64,000 nucleotides of DNA, taken from positions 186,001 through 250,000 of the forward strand of contig JAAVJQ010000001.1 of NCBI GenBank assembly GCA_012038135.1, given 5' to 3'. Numbering within the stretch: position 1 is the first letter of the stretch; every line of letters begins with the position of its first letter. This DNA comes from Salinimicrobium nanhaiense (GTDB taxonomy: Bacteria; Bacteroidota; Bacteroidia; Flavobacteriales; Flavobacteriaceae). This document shows, piece by piece, positions 25,247 through 34,933 of this stretch. Below the pieces are notes generated by a model. It worked only from the letters and a program-made list of their open reading frames with translations. It was not told the DNA's origin and ran no database searches. The position numbers and the translations under genes are program-made.

Positions 25247-28200
25247 ATGTTAAAGACATTCATTGAGAGACCTGTATTATCTACAGTAGTTTCTATCGTA
25301 ATATTAATTCTCGGGGTTTTGGGGATCACCACCCTTCCTGTAACCCAGTATCCCGAAATCGCTCCGCCAACGGTGCAGGTTAGGGCTAATTATCCGGGTG
25401 CAAACGCACAGACTGTACTGGAAAGTGTGATCATTCCTATTGAAGAACAGATCAACGGGGTAGAAGGAATGACTTATATTACTTCTACTGCCAGTAATAA
25501 CGGGAGTGCCACTATCCAGGTCTTCTTTGAGCAGGGGGTAGATCCAGATATCGCTTCAGTAAACGTTCAAAACAGGGTGGCAAGGGCCGCTCCTTTGCTG
25601 CCCAGGGAGGTAACCCAAAGTGGGGTAACAACTCAAAAACAGCAAACCAGTGCCCTCATGTTTCTTACCATGCTTTCTGAAAATGAGGAGTATGACGCCA
25701 CTTATATTCAAAATTACCTGAATATCAACGTCCTTCCTGAGTTAAAAAGGATCAATGGAGTTGGAGATGTTTCAGTTTTTGGGGCTAAAAATTACGCAAT
25801 GCGAGTTTGGTTACAACCCGAAAGACTTGCAGCCTATAATCTGGTTCCACAGGATGTGATTGGTGCTATCAATGAGCAGAGTCTGGAAGCCGCAGCTGGT
25901 TCCCTGGGACAAAATAATGCTGAGGCTTTTGAATATGTGATCACCTACGGCGGACGATATAATACCGAAGAGGAATACAAGAATATCATTATACGGGCAC
26001 TGGATAACGGCCAGTTTATAAGATTGCAGGATGTGGCCCGGGTGGAATTGGATGCCGAAGGTTATAGTGTAGTCTCCTATACAAATGGAATGCCGGGAGT
26101 AAGTATGGCTGTTTATCAAACGCCGGGATCAAATGCCCAGGAGATCATTGAACAAATTCACGAAAGACTTGCCGAAATGGAAGAGAACCTACCACCAGGC
26201 TTATCATTCTTTGTCAATTTTGACACCAATGAGTTCCTCAACGCCTCTATAGATAAGGTGGTGACGACCCTTATCGAAGCCTTCTTACTGGTTTTCCTTG
26301 TGGTATTTATTTTCCTTCAGGATTTTAAATCGACTTTGATTCCCGCCATTGCGGTACCGGTTTCTATTATTGGTACATTTTTCTTCCTTAATCTCTTTGG
26401 TTATTCGATCAACCTGCTAACGCTTTTCGCTCTTGTGCTCGCGATCGGTATTGTGGTAGATGATGCGATTGTTGTAGTGGAGGCGGTGCATGCCAAGCTG
26501 GAAGAAGGTGCGAAAAGTTCTAAAGAAGCTACAATCCAGGCAATGGATGAGATAGCCGGAGCTATTATTTCGATCACGCTTGTAATGGGTGCGGTTTTTA
26601 TTCCGGTTACATTCATTACCGGACCAACAGGAGTATTCTATGAGCAATTTGGTGTGACATTAATAGTGGCCATTGGTATTTCGGCTGTAAATGCGCTTAC
26701 CTTGAGTCCTGCTCTTTCTGCCTTATTCCTAAAACCACTCCACGAGAAGGGAGAGCGAAAAGGTCTTCTCAAAAGATTCTTTGGAGGATTTAACCGCGGT
26801 TTTGAAGCTACAACAAAAAAATATGTACGATCCCTGGGCTTCCTGTACAGGCATAAATGGATTACAGGTGCGATTCTTGTCGCTTCCATCGTTGGGATCT
26901 ATTTTGCTTCTATTTCAACTCCCACAGGGTTTGTTCCCAATGAGGATCGCGGAATGATCATGGTAAATGTTTCCTTACCACCGGGTGCGTCTTTAGACAG
27001 GACCGTAGAGGTAACGACTGAACTATCTGAAAAGGTGCGACAAGTACCCGGAGTGGAAGTAGCTTCCATGGTAAACGGATTTAGCTTAATTGGTGGAGCG
27101 GGAAGCAACTTTGGGCTTGGTTTCTTAAAACTGGCATCCTGGGAGGATCGTTCGGAAGATTCCATGGGGGCCGATGCTATTATTGGTCAATTGTTTGGAG
27201 TTGCAGCAACTATCCCCGGTGCAGAAATTCTTTTCTTCCAACCGCCAAGTGTGCCGGGATTCGGAGTTTCATCGGGGTTTGAAATGCAAATTCTGGATAG
27301 ATCGGGTGGATCTTTCAATGATCTTGACAGGGCAGCACAAGCTTACTTAATGGAATTAATGCAGCGTCCTGAGATCTTATATGCCTCTACTTCTTTTAAC
27401 ACGAATTATCCGCAGTACGAGATTGATCTTAATGTTCCCAGAGCAAAAGAAGCAGGAATTTCTGTTTCCAGTATTTTAGGTACACTTCAAGGTTATATTG
27501 GAAGTATTTATGCTGCAGATTTTGCACGTTTTGGAAAGCAGTACAGGGTATTTGTACAGGCTTTACCAGAAGACCGTGCCACTGTTGACGACCTCAGTTC
27601 GTTATTTGTAAGGAACGACCAGGGACAAATGGCACCTATCACTGAGTTCGTAGAACTTAAAAGAGTGTACGGACCACAATCTGTAACCAGGTTTAACCTT
27701 TTTAACGCGGCAGCCGTGAACGGTGCACCGGCTCCGGGATATTCTTCCGGGGATGCCATCGCCGCGGTCCAGGAGGTAGGAACAGGTTCCTTACCGGCAG
27801 ATTTTGACATTGCCTTCTCGGGTCTTACCAGGGAGGAAATTTCTGCAGGAAATCAAACAATTTTTATATTCCTGCTTAGTCTCCTGTTCGTGTATTTTAT
27901 TCTGGCTGCACAGTATGAAAGTTATTTACTGCCGCTTTCGGTATTGATTTCCTTACCTGTTGGAGTAATGGGAGCCTACGTCGTTACTGCATTAACAGGA
28001 CTGGAAAACAATATCTATTTCCAGATCGCGCTAATTATGCTACTGGGGCTGCTCGCTAAAAACGCTATCCTTATTGTTGAGTTCGCCATACAGCGGCGGC
28101 AGGCCGGCTTATCAATAGTTGATTCGGCTTTTGATGCCGCCAGAGTTCGCTTAAGACCAATTTTAATGACCTCTTTTGCATTTATTATCGGGCTGTTGCC

Positions 28201-28396
28201 ACTGGTATTTGCAGGTGGAATAGGGGCTGTTGGAAACAGGTCTATTGGAACAGGTGCCGTGGGTGGATTGCTTATTGGAACCATACTGGGTGTATTTATT
28301 ATCCCTATCCTTTTTATCCTGTTCCAATGGCTACAGGAAAAGATAACTGGTGAACCACAAGCTGTTATTGAGAGAAATGATCAATCAGAAAATTAA
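25247..28396 (+). CDS. RND multidrug efflux permease, HAE1/AcrB-like
   Basis: A 1049-residue inner-membrane proton antiporter, full length for the HAE1 family. The N-terminal helix (ERPVLSTVVSIVILILGVLG) and the next TMs around 340-480 carry the proton-relay segment GIVVDDAIVVVE in TM4; the second half repeats the topology from about 540, with NEDRGMIMVNVSLPPGASLD in the periplasmic part. Large periplasmic loops lie at 40-335 and 560-870. Exports hydrophobic toxicants as a trimer with the adaptor and TolC-like channel of this operon. Substrate unknown. Confidence 0.95.
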   Translation: MLKTFIERPVLSTVVSIVILILGVLGITTLPVTQYPEIAPPTVQVRANYPGANAQTVLESVIIPIEEQINGVEGMTYITSTASNNGSATIQVFFEQGVDPDIASVNVQNRVARAAPLLPREVTQSGVTTQKQQTSALMFLTMLSENEEYDATYIQNYLNINVLPELKRINGVGDVSVFGAKNYAMRVWLQPERLAAYNLVPQDVIGAINEQSLEAAAGSLGQNNAEAFEYVITYGGRYNTEEEYKNIIIRALDNGQFIRLQDVARVELDAEGYSVVSYTNGMPGVSMAVYQTPGSNAQEIIEQIHERLAEMEENLPPGLSFFVNFDTNEFLNASIDKVVTTLIEAFLLVFLVVFIFLQDFKSTLIPAIAVPVSIIGTFFFLNLFGYSINLLTLFALVLAIGIVVDDAIVVVEAVHAKLEEGAKSSKEATIQAMDEIAGAIISITLVMGAVFIPVTFITGPTGVFYEQFGVTLIVAIGISAVNALTLSPALSALFLKPLHEKGERKGLLKRFFGGFNRGFEATTKKYVRSLGFLYRHKWITGAILVASIVGIYFASISTPTGFVPNEDRGMIMVNVSLPPGASLDRTVEVTTELSEKVRQVPGVEVASMVNGFSLIGGAGSNFGLGFLKLASWEDRSEDSMGADAIIGQLFGVAATIPGAEILFFQPPSVPGFGVSSGFEMQILDRSGGSFNDLDRAAQAYLMELMQRPEILYASTSFNTNYPQYEIDLNVPRAKEAGISVSSILGTLQGYIGSIYAADFARFGKQYRVFVQALPEDRATVDDLSSLFVRNDQGQMAPITEFVELKRVYGPQSVTRFNLFNAAAVNGAPAPGYSSGDAIAAVQEVGTGSLPADFDIAFSGLTREEISAGNQTIFIFLLSLLFVYFILAAQYESYLLPLSVLISLPVGVMGAYVVTALTGLENNIYFQIALIMLLGLLAKNAILIVEFAIQRRQAGLSIVDSAFDAARVRLRPILMTSFAFIIGLLPLVFAGGIGAVGNRSIGTGAVGGLLIGTILGVFIIPILFILFQWLQEKITGEPQAVIERNDQSEN

Positions 28397-28399
28397 ACG

Positions 28400-29803
28400 A
28401 TGAAAAAAAATAAAGCATTCAAATTCTTAATGGTGCCTGCCGTTTTGCTCTCCCTGCAATCCTGTTTTGTGGCTAAAGATTATGAACGGCCACAGGATGT
28501 TGTCAAGAATGAAACTTATAGGACAGATGAACTCCCTACAGATACAATTTCCATGGCCACAATTTCATGGAGGGAGCTATTCACCGATCCCGTTCTTGTC
28601 AACCATATTGACCGGGCACTGGAGAATAACATCGACATTAGAATAGCACTGCAGCAAATTGAAGCTGCAGGTGCTTACCTAAAGCAGGCCAGGGCAAGTT
28701 ATTATCCCACTTTGGGATTATCAGCGCAGGTAACACATCAGGAATTAGCGCAAAACAGCCAGTTTGGAAGCTTCCTGGATGGAGCTACTACTCAGTATGA
28801 TCTTACCGCAAACCTCTCATGGGAAGCTGATATATGGGGAAGGATAAGAAGCAATGAAAGGGCACAAAGAGCGGCATACCTGCAAACAGCAGCTGCACAC
28901 CAGGCTGTGAAGACCCGTTTGGTTGCCAATGTGGCCAACCTGTATTATCAACTTTTGGCTTTAGATGAACAACTGGAAATTACCCGCGAAACGGTGGTGA
29001 ACAGGATGAATAGCCTGGAAACCATGAGAGCTCTTAAAGAAGCAGGGAACGTGACCGAGGTGGGCGTAAAGCAAACTGAAGCTCAGCTATACCGGGCGCA
29101 GGCTGTTGAAGTAGAACTTGCTAATCAAATAAGGCTCGTGGAGAATACTTTTTCCATCCTGTTAGGAGAAGCCCCTCATGCAATTGTAAGGAGCGACCTT
29201 GGACGGCAGGAGCTCAATACCGAACTAAGAACAGGAGTGCCTGTACAGCTGTTGAGAAACAGGCCAGATGTTATTGCGGCAGAATATAATCTTGTCAATG
29301 CTTTCCAGCTAACCAATGCTGCACGGAGCAACTTTTATCCGGCATTGCGGCTTAGTGCGAATGGAGGATTCCAGAGTCTGGACCTGGAAGAACTTATCGA
29401 CACCAATTCCTTGTTTGCAACCATTGTAGGTAATCTTACTCAGCCTATCTTTAACCGAAGAGAGATAAGGACGCAGTACGAAGTAGCCCAGGCCCGACAG
29501 GAAATCGCATTTTTAGAATTTAGAAGAGCTATTCTGGATGCCTCCAGAGAAGTTTCGGATGCCCTTTATAATTATGCTGCAGCCGATAGAAAATTTGATT
29601 TCAAACAGGATGAGTTTGAGGCCTACGATTTGGCCATTTCTTACTCAGAAGACTTGCTTAACAGTGGCTTTGCAAACTATCTTGAAGTATTGACAGCAAG
29701 AGAAAATGCTCTTAATTCTCAACTGGAACTGGTGAATATAAGGTATGATGAGCTTAGTGCCATAGTAGATCTATACCAGGCGCTGGGAGGCGGCTGGGAG
29801 TAA
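28400..29803 (+). CDS. TolC-like outer-membrane efflux lipoprotein (NodT type)
   Basis: A 467-residue outer-membrane factor. The signal ends in LLSLQSCFVAKDYERP, giving a lipidated Cys. The two repeats of the OEP fold can be seen: LENNIDIRIALQQIEAAGAY, then SWEADIWGRIRSNERAQRAA, and in the second half LRNRPDVIAAEYNLVNAFQL and SYSEDLLNSGFANYLEVLTA. Forms a trimeric channel for the upstream RND pump. It is the last gene of the operon, three bases after the pump stop, and is followed by a terminator. Confidence 0.93.
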   Translation: MKKNKAFKFLMVPAVLLSLQSCFVAKDYERPQDVVKNETYRTDELPTDTISMATISWRELFTDPVLVNHIDRALENNIDIRIALQQIEAAGAYLKQARASYYPTLGLSAQVTHQELAQNSQFGSFLDGATTQYDLTANLSWEADIWGRIRSNERAQRAAYLQTAAAHQAVKTRLVANVANLYYQLLALDEQLEITRETVVNRMNSLETMRALKEAGNVTEVGVKQTEAQLYRAQAVEVELANQIRLVENTFSILLGEAPHAIVRSDLGRQELNTELRTGVPVQLLRNRPDVIAAEYNLVNAFQLTNAARSNFYPALRLSANGGFQSLDLEELIDTNSLFATIVGNLTQPIFNRREIRTQYEVAQARQEIAFLEFRRAILDASREVSDALYNYAAADRKFDFKQDEFEAYDLAISYSEDLLNSGFANYLEVLTARENALNSQLELVNIRYDELSAIVDLYQALGGGWE

Positions 29804-29836
29804 CTTTTCATGATTGGATTTTTAGTTGTTGGAGTG

Positions 29837-29864
29837 GCCCCGTTTTTTCGGGGCTGCTTTTTTT
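29837..29864 (+). terminator. Terminator of the RND efflux operon
   Basis: GCCCCG / CGGGGC stem, six-T loop, followed by a run of seven T. It ends at the stop codon of the convergent YciI-like gene. Confidence 0.9.
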
Positions 29865-30366
29865 ATTCAAGTTTACTGCCTTTTGCAGCCCACCACGGGT
29901 GAATCTCCACCTCCAGCCTCCCTGCCCTCACCATTGGATCCAGTCTTGCCAGGCTGTCGGCCATTTGTAAAGTGGGAGTATTGTATACAGCAATCCCTCT
30001 AATGTCACCATCGCTGCCCATTGGTCCCGCAAAACTCATATAACCTTCTGTAGCCATACGGTTAAGATGGGCCATATGTTGTTCCTGTAGTTGGGCCGCA
30101 GTAACAGAATCCTGTCCGCGATTTTTTCCTCTTTTAAGAAGTACCAGATAATATTGCTGCATAAGTTGCTTTTCCCCATTCTCTTCATAAAGGAAAGTTT
30201 GGTGGCCAAGCTCTCTCAGATCCTCTGCTTGTTCCTCAACACTGGGAGGTACAGTATCTGGTTGCCGCACCTGCACTTCTTCGGGTGATTGAATTCCTCT
30301 TACATCCGGCTCCTGTTTGCAGGATGAAAGAACAACCAAAGCTAAAACTAAGATGATCTTTTTCAT
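29863..30366 (-). CDS. YciI-like domain lipoprotein
   Basis: I start at ATG 30366 (MKKIILVLALVVLSSCKQE) because this gives a clean lipoprotein signal with Cys near 17; the longer frame adds six residues only. Of about 167 residues, the C-terminal 90 resemble the YciI domain (YYLVLLKRGKNRG, GYMSFAGPMGSDGDIRGIAV with a conserved Gly-rich turn, and a final pair of strands). The linker is rich in Glu and Val. Function unknown. Its ATG overlaps the stop of the CYTH gene by four bases (ATGA). Confidence 0.8.
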   Translation of the reverse strand: MKKIILVLALVVLSSCKQEPDVRGIQSPEEVQVRQPDTVPPSVEEQAEDLRELGHQTFLYEENGEKQLMQQYYLVLLKRGKNRGQDSVTAAQLQEQHMAHLNRMATEGYMSFAGPMGSDGDIRGIAVYNTPTLQMADSLARLDPMVRAGRLEVEIHPWWAAKGSKLE

Positions 30367-30848
30367 AGAAACAAATTTTGCCATTCCCTGTATGGGAATT
30401 TACTAAGGTATGAATTATAGTATTTTTGGTTTCCGGTAACTTCCTCCCCGAGCCAATATGGCTTATTAATTTCTTCCGATTTTTCAGAAATTTCTACTTC
30501 TGCCAGTAACAGGCCCTCATTATCACCTAAAAATTCATCGGCTTCAAAAATGTGATTTCCGTGTTTAATTTCGTAACGAATTTTTTCAATAATCCCGGGC
30601 TCACACAACTTCAAAAGTTCTTCCGCCTCTTTCATCGGGATTTCCTTTTCCCATTCAAATCGCGAAAGTCCGTCGCTGCTACTTTTCCCCTTGATCGTCA
30701 AAAAACCTTTGTCTCCTCGCACTCTGACCCGCACAGTTCTTTCGGGTGCCGAATTAAGATAACCCTGGACGATCCTGGTTTTGTTAAAAGCCTCCTCTCT
30801 AAAATCTGAAGTCTCTAAAATGAGAAATTTTCGTTCTATTTCCTGCAT
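30363..30848 (-). CDS. CYTH domain protein (triphosphatase-like)
   Basis: A 161-residue CYTH domain protein with the N-terminal signature EIERKFLI, alternating charged beta-strand motifs RTVRVRVRGDKGFLTIKG and YEIKHGNHIFEADEF, and GLLLAEVEISEKSEE. CYTH enzymes form an eight-stranded tunnel that binds triphosphates; bacterial members are often inorganic triphosphatases. All expected acidic and basic strand residues appear present. It lies in a three-gene minus-strand unit, eight bases after the NAD(P)-binding gene and overlapping the YciI-like gene. Confidence 0.9.
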   Translation of the reverse strand: MQEIERKFLILETSDFREEAFNKTRIVQGYLNSAPERTVRVRVRGDKGFLTIKGKSSSDGLSRFEWEKEIPMKEAEELLKLCEPGIIEKIRYEIKHGNHIFEADEFLGDNEGLLLAEVEISEKSEEINKPYWLGEEVTGNQKYYNSYLSKFPYREWQNLFL

Positions 30849-30856
30849 AGTTTAAA

Positions 30857-31519
30857 TTAACGGTAAGCCTCTGCAATTTCCCTGATCTCATCGGACTTTA
30901 TCCGGTCTCCGGAATAAACATTGTTAGCCACATAGATCATGGCATCAGCAATTGTGCCGGCATGAATACTCCGGTATTTCTTGAGAGGACCAACCAGCAG
31001 ATGATTCGCCACGCCCATAACCTTTCCCCCTACAGCTTCAAGAGACCGGTTTTCTTTACGTTTACCCGTAATAAATGATGGTTCCATGAGATAGGTTTCA
31101 GCAATTCCCTGTGCCAGCACATCGCGTTCCATTTCTCCTTTGGTTCGATTATAGAAAAACCTACTCTCCACATCGGCTCCCAATGCAGAGATCACTAAAA
31201 ACCGGGAGATATTGTTTTGTTTGGCCAACTTGGCGGCAGTGACAGGTATCCCGTGGTCAATTTTATAATAGGTTTCCTCATCTGGAGTTTTGGCCTGGGT
31301 GGTCCCGATACAGCAGAATACCTCATCGGCATTAAAATCTTTGGAATGCTTCTCCAGCTCGAACAGATCAACTAAATGTTCTTCAATTTTGTCATTGTTG
31401 ACACCTGCGGAAGAACGAGAAAAGAGTTTGATCTTTGAATAGCGGTTATCCTCCAGCAATTTTTCAAGAAGGATGCTTCCGGTGAGACCTGTAGCCCCAA
31501 GTATAATAGCAGTTTTCAT
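30857..31519 (-). CDS. NAD(P)-binding Rossmann protein, HTATIP2-like
   Basis: A 220-residue atypical short-chain dehydrogenase-like protein. The N-terminal nucleotide motif is GATGLTGSILLEKLL; IGTTQAKTPDEETYYKIDHG and SALGADVESRFFYNRTKGEM match the HTATIP2/TIP30 and YbjT-like group, where the Tyr/Lys pair is altered. Probably binds NADP; a substrate cannot be assigned. First gene of a minus-strand trio, divergent from the dinB gene. Confidence 0.85.
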   Translation of the reverse strand: MKTAIILGATGLTGSILLEKLLEDNRYSKIKLFSRSSAGVNNDKIEEHLVDLFELEKHSKDFNADEVFCCIGTTQAKTPDEETYYKIDHGIPVTAAKLAKQNNISRFLVISALGADVESRFFYNRTKGEMERDVLAQGIAETYLMEPSFITGKRKENRSLEAVGGKVMGVANHLLVGPLKKYRSIHAGTIADAMIYVANNVYSGDRIKSDEIREIAEAYR

Positions 31520-31642
31520 AGTATAATTTTACCTGAAGGTAATGGATTTCGGCAGCAATTCAAAGCAAAAACATTTATCAGTAAACCTTCAGAAAAGCTT
31601 TCTTCCGAAGTAATCTTTGTAAAAAATGAGCTTCAAGTTCAG

Positions 31643-31650
31643 TATTTTTG
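31643..31650 (+). promoter_or_regulatory. -7 promoter box TATTTTTG directly before dinB
   Basis: Exact TAnnTTTG ending four bases before the GTG at 31655. The expected transcription start coincides with the start codon, which implies a leaderless dinB mRNA. Confidence 0.6.
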
Positions 31651-31654
31651 CGAG

Positions 31655-32752
31655 GTGGAGGAGCTCAAACAGCGAAAGATCATACATGTGGACATGGACG
31701 CGTTCTATGCCTCGGTAGAACAGCTGGACAATCCCGATTTGAGAGGCAAACCTATTGCAGTAGGAGGTAGTTCCCAACGCGGAGTTGTCGCCGCTGCCAG
31801 CTATGAAGCCCGTAAATTTGGGGTAAAGAGCGCCATGAGCAGCGTACTCGCCAAACGTAACTGCCCCGATCTCATTTTTGTTAAGCCAAGATTTGAACGG
31901 TACAGGGAAATTTCAAACCGCATTAGGGCGATCTTTTTTGAATATACAGACCTGGTGGAGCCGCTTTCCCTGGATGAAGCTTACCTTGACGTCACCGAAA
32001 ACAAAAAAGGAAACCCCAGCGCCACTCTTATCGCACGGGAGATACGGGAGAAGATAAAGGAAAAGACCGGGCTGAATGCTTCCGCAGGCATTTCAGTAAA
32101 TAAATTCATCGCCAAGGTTGCCAGCGATATCAACAAACCTAACGGACAAAAAACTGTTAATCCTGAAGAGGTTGAGGCATTTTTAGAAAAACTGGAGATA
32201 AGGAAATTCTACGGTGTGGGCAAAGTTACTGCCGATAAAATGTATCGCCTGGGTATCTTTACCGGGAATGACCTGAAGCAAAAGTCTCTGGATTTTCTTA
32301 ATGAACATTTTGGAAAGAGCGGCGAATACTATTATTGGGTGGTGCGCGGGATCCATAACAGTGAAGTCAAATCCTCCCGCATCAGGAAATCTTTGGGCGC
32401 AGAGCACACATTTGAAGAAAATATTTCTTCAGAGATCTTCATGCTGGAGCGGTTGGAGAATATTTCCGAAGAAATAGAAAGACGCCTGGCAAAAAGCAAG
32501 GTGGCGGGAAAGACCGTTACCCTTAAGATCAAATACAGTGACTTTACCTTACAAACCCGCAGCAAAACCATGTCTTATTTTATCTCCTCAAAAGAACTCA
32601 TTTTGGGCACCGCAAAAGAGCTGCTATACCAGGAAAAGATGAAGGAGTCTGTAAGGCTACTGGGAATCTCCCTTTCCAACCTCAATACAGACAAAGAGGA
32701 GGAAAAGGAAGAAAAAAAGGAGATCGCAGTGCAGTTGAAGTTTGATTTTTAA
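31655..32752 (+). CDS. dinB: DNA polymerase IV (Y family)
   Basis: A 365-residue translesion polymerase. Catalytic motifs: HVDMDAFYASVEQ at about residue 11 and SLDEAYLDV at about 105 (metal-binding Asp and Glu); thumb helix-hairpin-helix (RKFYGVGKVTADKMYRLGI) and little-finger domain follow. The C-terminus ends QLKFDF, a QLxLF-type beta-clamp binding motif. No in-frame ATG lies between the upstream region and the first conserved residues, so GTG at 31655 is the start. It is followed by convergent pyk; regulation by damage cannot be judged since no operator is seen. Confidence 0.95.
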   Translation: MEELKQRKIIHVDMDAFYASVEQLDNPDLRGKPIAVGGSSQRGVVAAASYEARKFGVKSAMSSVLAKRNCPDLIFVKPRFERYREISNRIRAIFFEYTDLVEPLSLDEAYLDVTENKKGNPSATLIAREIREKIKEKTGLNASAGISVNKFIAKVASDINKPNGQKTVNPEEVEAFLEKLEIRKFYGVGKVTADKMYRLGIFTGNDLKQKSLDFLNEHFGKSGEYYYWVVRGIHNSEVKSSRIRKSLGAEHTFEENISSEIFMLERLENISEEIERRLAKSKVAGKTVTLKIKYSDFTLQTRSKTMSYFISSKELILGTAKELLYQEKMKESVRLLGISLSNLNTDKEEEKEEKKEIAVQLKFDF

Positions 32753-32866
32753 GATCGCTTCGCTCAAAGAACCAGGAGACAAGAGACAAGACTTGTTGCA
32801 ATAAAAAAAGTTGCGGGTTCCGGATTGGGGGTCAAAATTTTTCAGGTTGAAAATTTAGAAATAGAA

Positions 32867-32897
32867 AAAGCCACAAAGATCTTGTCTCTGTGGCTTT
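32867..32897. terminator. Bidirectional terminator between dinB and pyk
   Basis: AAAGCCACAAAGA / TCTCTGTGGCTTT forms a 13-bp stem with one mismatch and a five-base loop, flanked by A-rich sequence on one side and T-rich on the other, between convergent genes. The 110 bp before it, towards dinB, hold no gene; a short repeat GAGACAAGAGACAAG lies there. Confidence 0.85.
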
Positions 32898-32933
32898 ATT
32901 TTATCTCAGATCTCAAGTTTTAAGATCTAGAAG

Positions 32934-34364
32934 CTAATCAATTTCAGAAATACGCAAAGTGTTCACCATTCCTTTATTGGTAATAGGCATGGCGGCAAGA
33001 TTAATTGTAAAATCTCCTTTTTCAACGAACCTGTTTTCTTTAGCGATCCTGTTAATATCATCAATAGTCTCATCTGTAGTTACCATCTTGTCATAATAGA
33101 AAGCTCTTACTCCCCAAAGCAGACTCAGCTGATTAAGGATCCTTTTGTTGGAAGTAAAGACAAGGATATTGGATTCAGGTCTCCAGGCAGAGATCTGAAA
33201 GGCTGTATATCCACTATTGGTTAGTGTACAAATCGCCTGCGCTTTGATCTCATTTGCCATATGCGCGGCATGATAACAAATTGATTTGGTAATATATCTT
33301 TTTGTACGTACATGTGGCGGCTCATGAGGCACTTTAATAAGGGGAGAATTCTCAACACTCATAATGATCTGGCTCATTTTTTCGATCACCTGTACGGGAT
33401 AATTTCCAACAGAAGTCTCTCCGCTCAACATCACGGCATCTGCTCCATCCATTACAGAGTTGGCGACGTCATTCACCTCTGCACGTGTAGGCGTAAGGCT
33501 GGTGATCATGGTTTCCATCATTTGAGTCGCAATGATCACAGGGATTCTTGCCTTTTTGGCTTTTAGAACCAATTGCTTCTGAATAAGTGGAACTTCCTGC
33601 GCCGGAATTTCCACACCAAGATCTCCACGGGCTACCATGAGTCCGTCGCAATAGGCAACGATCTTATCAATGTTATCTACACCTTCAGGTTTCTCGATCT
33701 TGGCAATGATAGGGATCTTATGATCTGTATGTTCCTTGATCAAATTTTGAAGCTCCAGTAGATCATCACTGTTCCTAACGAAGGAAAGAGCGATCCAGTC
33801 TACTTTCATTTTCACGGCGAAAATGGCGTCTTCAATATCTTTTTCAGTAAGGGCAGGAAGTGAGATCTTGGTATTGGGAAGGTTTACTCCTTTTTTAGAT
33901 CTTAAAGGTCCTCCCTGAACCACTCTTGCTAAAACCTCATCTTTTTTGTTGGTGCTTACCACCTCAAAGATTAATTTTCCATCATCAAGCAGGATACGCT
34001 CCCCCGCCTGCACATCTTCAGGAAACTGATCATAATTCATATACACCCTGCTGGAGGTGCCTTCAAATTCTTCTCCTGTAGCAAAAGTGATCTCATCTCC
34101 TTTGGAAACCACCACTTCCTCTTTCATTTTACCAACCCGCAGCTTTGGACCCTGCAGGTCTGCAAGAATAGCAGTAGTATAGCCATGTTCCTCGTTAAGC
34201 TCCCGTATCATCTCGATACGTTGCTTTACATCGTCATAATTGGCATGAGAAAAATTGACCCTAAACACGTTTACACCTGCCTGCATCATCTCTCGTAACA
34301 CCTCTTTAGAACTTGTGGCGGGACCAAGGGTGGCCACTATTTTAGTCTTTTTCGTATTCGGCAT
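32934..34364 (-). CDS. pyk: Pyruvate kinase
   Basis: Converts PEP and ADP to pyruvate and ATP. The 476-residue protein has KIVATLGPATSS at the start, VFRVNFSHAN, the catalytic segment IPIIAKIEKPEGVDNID (Lys and Glu), GLMVARGDLGVEIP (metal site), MLSGETSVGNYP and a C-terminal regulatory domain with TNSGYTA. It starts directly after the IPExxxVDY gene (next base), so the two share a transcript. A LacI/PurR-like sequence upstream of that unit may regulate it. Confidence 0.97.
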   Translation of the reverse strand: MPNTKKTKIVATLGPATSSKEVLREMMQAGVNVFRVNFSHANYDDVKQRIEMIRELNEEHGYTTAILADLQGPKLRVGKMKEEVVVSKGDEITFATGEEFEGTSSRVYMNYDQFPEDVQAGERILLDDGKLIFEVVSTNKKDEVLARVVQGGPLRSKKGVNLPNTKISLPALTEKDIEDAIFAVKMKVDWIALSFVRNSDDLLELQNLIKEHTDHKIPIIAKIEKPEGVDNIDKIVAYCDGLMVARGDLGVEIPAQEVPLIQKQLVLKAKKARIPVIIATQMMETMITSLTPTRAEVNDVANSVMDGADAVMLSGETSVGNYPVQVIEKMSQIIMSVENSPLIKVPHEPPHVRTKRYITKSICYHAAHMANEIKAQAICTLTNSGYTAFQISAWRPESNILVFTSNKRILNQLSLLWGVRAFYYDKMVTTDETIDDINRIAKENRFVEKGDFTINLAAMPITNKGMVNTLRISEID

Positions 34365-34853
34365 TTAGTCAAAAATTAAATTTTCTTTTGTTTTTATACG
34401 ATCAAAATCAATAGCATAGGCAGTAGAAATCTGCTGAATTTCCAGAATACGCGATATCAACAGTTTTTCTGAAACAGCATCCAGCTCATCCTCGATCTTC
34501 ACCAAAAATTCTACCTGCTTAAACTCGGGTAATAAATATGATTTTTTGACAGCCAATTGTTCTCCAAAAAACAGAGAATCTTCGCCCGATCCAGACATTG
34601 CTTCCCTCCTGGAAATGTTTGAAACCAGGTGATAAGTGCAATACTTTTGCTGGTCTTCATAAATAAAGTGAGCAAAGAGAACATGCTCTGCCTCCATATG
34701 AAGATCAATGTCTTTTGGCGTTCTGGCCAGCCTTAGGTTTAAATGCTTGTTCAACAGGTAAGCCAGCTTAAAATCTTCTACCGAAGAATGTATAGCAATG
34801 AGCTTGTAGGGCTGTTCAAAAACTTCATCTAAAACCAGTTTATGCGCCGGCAT
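34365..34853 (-). CDS. IPExxxVDY family protein
   Basis: A 162-residue cytoplasmic protein of the small flavobacterial family found between rnc and pyk. It begins AHKLVLDEVFEQPYKLIAIH and carries FKLAYLLNKHLNLRLAR; the C-terminal motif is diverged here to ISTAYAIDFDRIK. No enzymatic motif is visible. The name is a family label; function is unknown. Conserved linkage to pyk suggests a role connected with glycolysis or its control. Confidence 0.8.
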   Translation of the reverse strand: MPAHKLVLDEVFEQPYKLIAIHSSVEDFKLAYLLNKHLNLRLARTPKDIDLHMEAEHVLFAHFIYEDQQKYCTYHLVSNISRREAMSGSGEDSLFFGEQLAVKKSYLLPEFKQVEFLVKIEDELDAVSEKLLISRILEIQQISTAYAIDFDRIKTKENLIFD

Positions 34854-34873
34854 ATTGTATTTTCATCGAAGGT

Positions 34874-34881
34874 TAAAGATA
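34874..34881 (-). promoter_or_regulatory. -7-like box TATCTTTA of the IPExxxVDY-pyk unit
   Basis: Matches TAnnTTTG at seven of eight positions counting the free bases. It lies 20 bases upstream of the ATG at 34853. The same octamer occurs in the same position relative to the candidate operators at 46828 and 54841. Confidence 0.45.
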
Positions 34882-34933
34882 AAGATTGTAAGGCAGATAT
34901 GTAAATTTTAGAAACTAATTTTCCGAATTTATT

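Noticed and set aside
32760-32800. Short repeat GAGACAAGAGACAAG after dinB
   Set aside because: Only two units and no further copies in the window, so I do not call it a repeat family.
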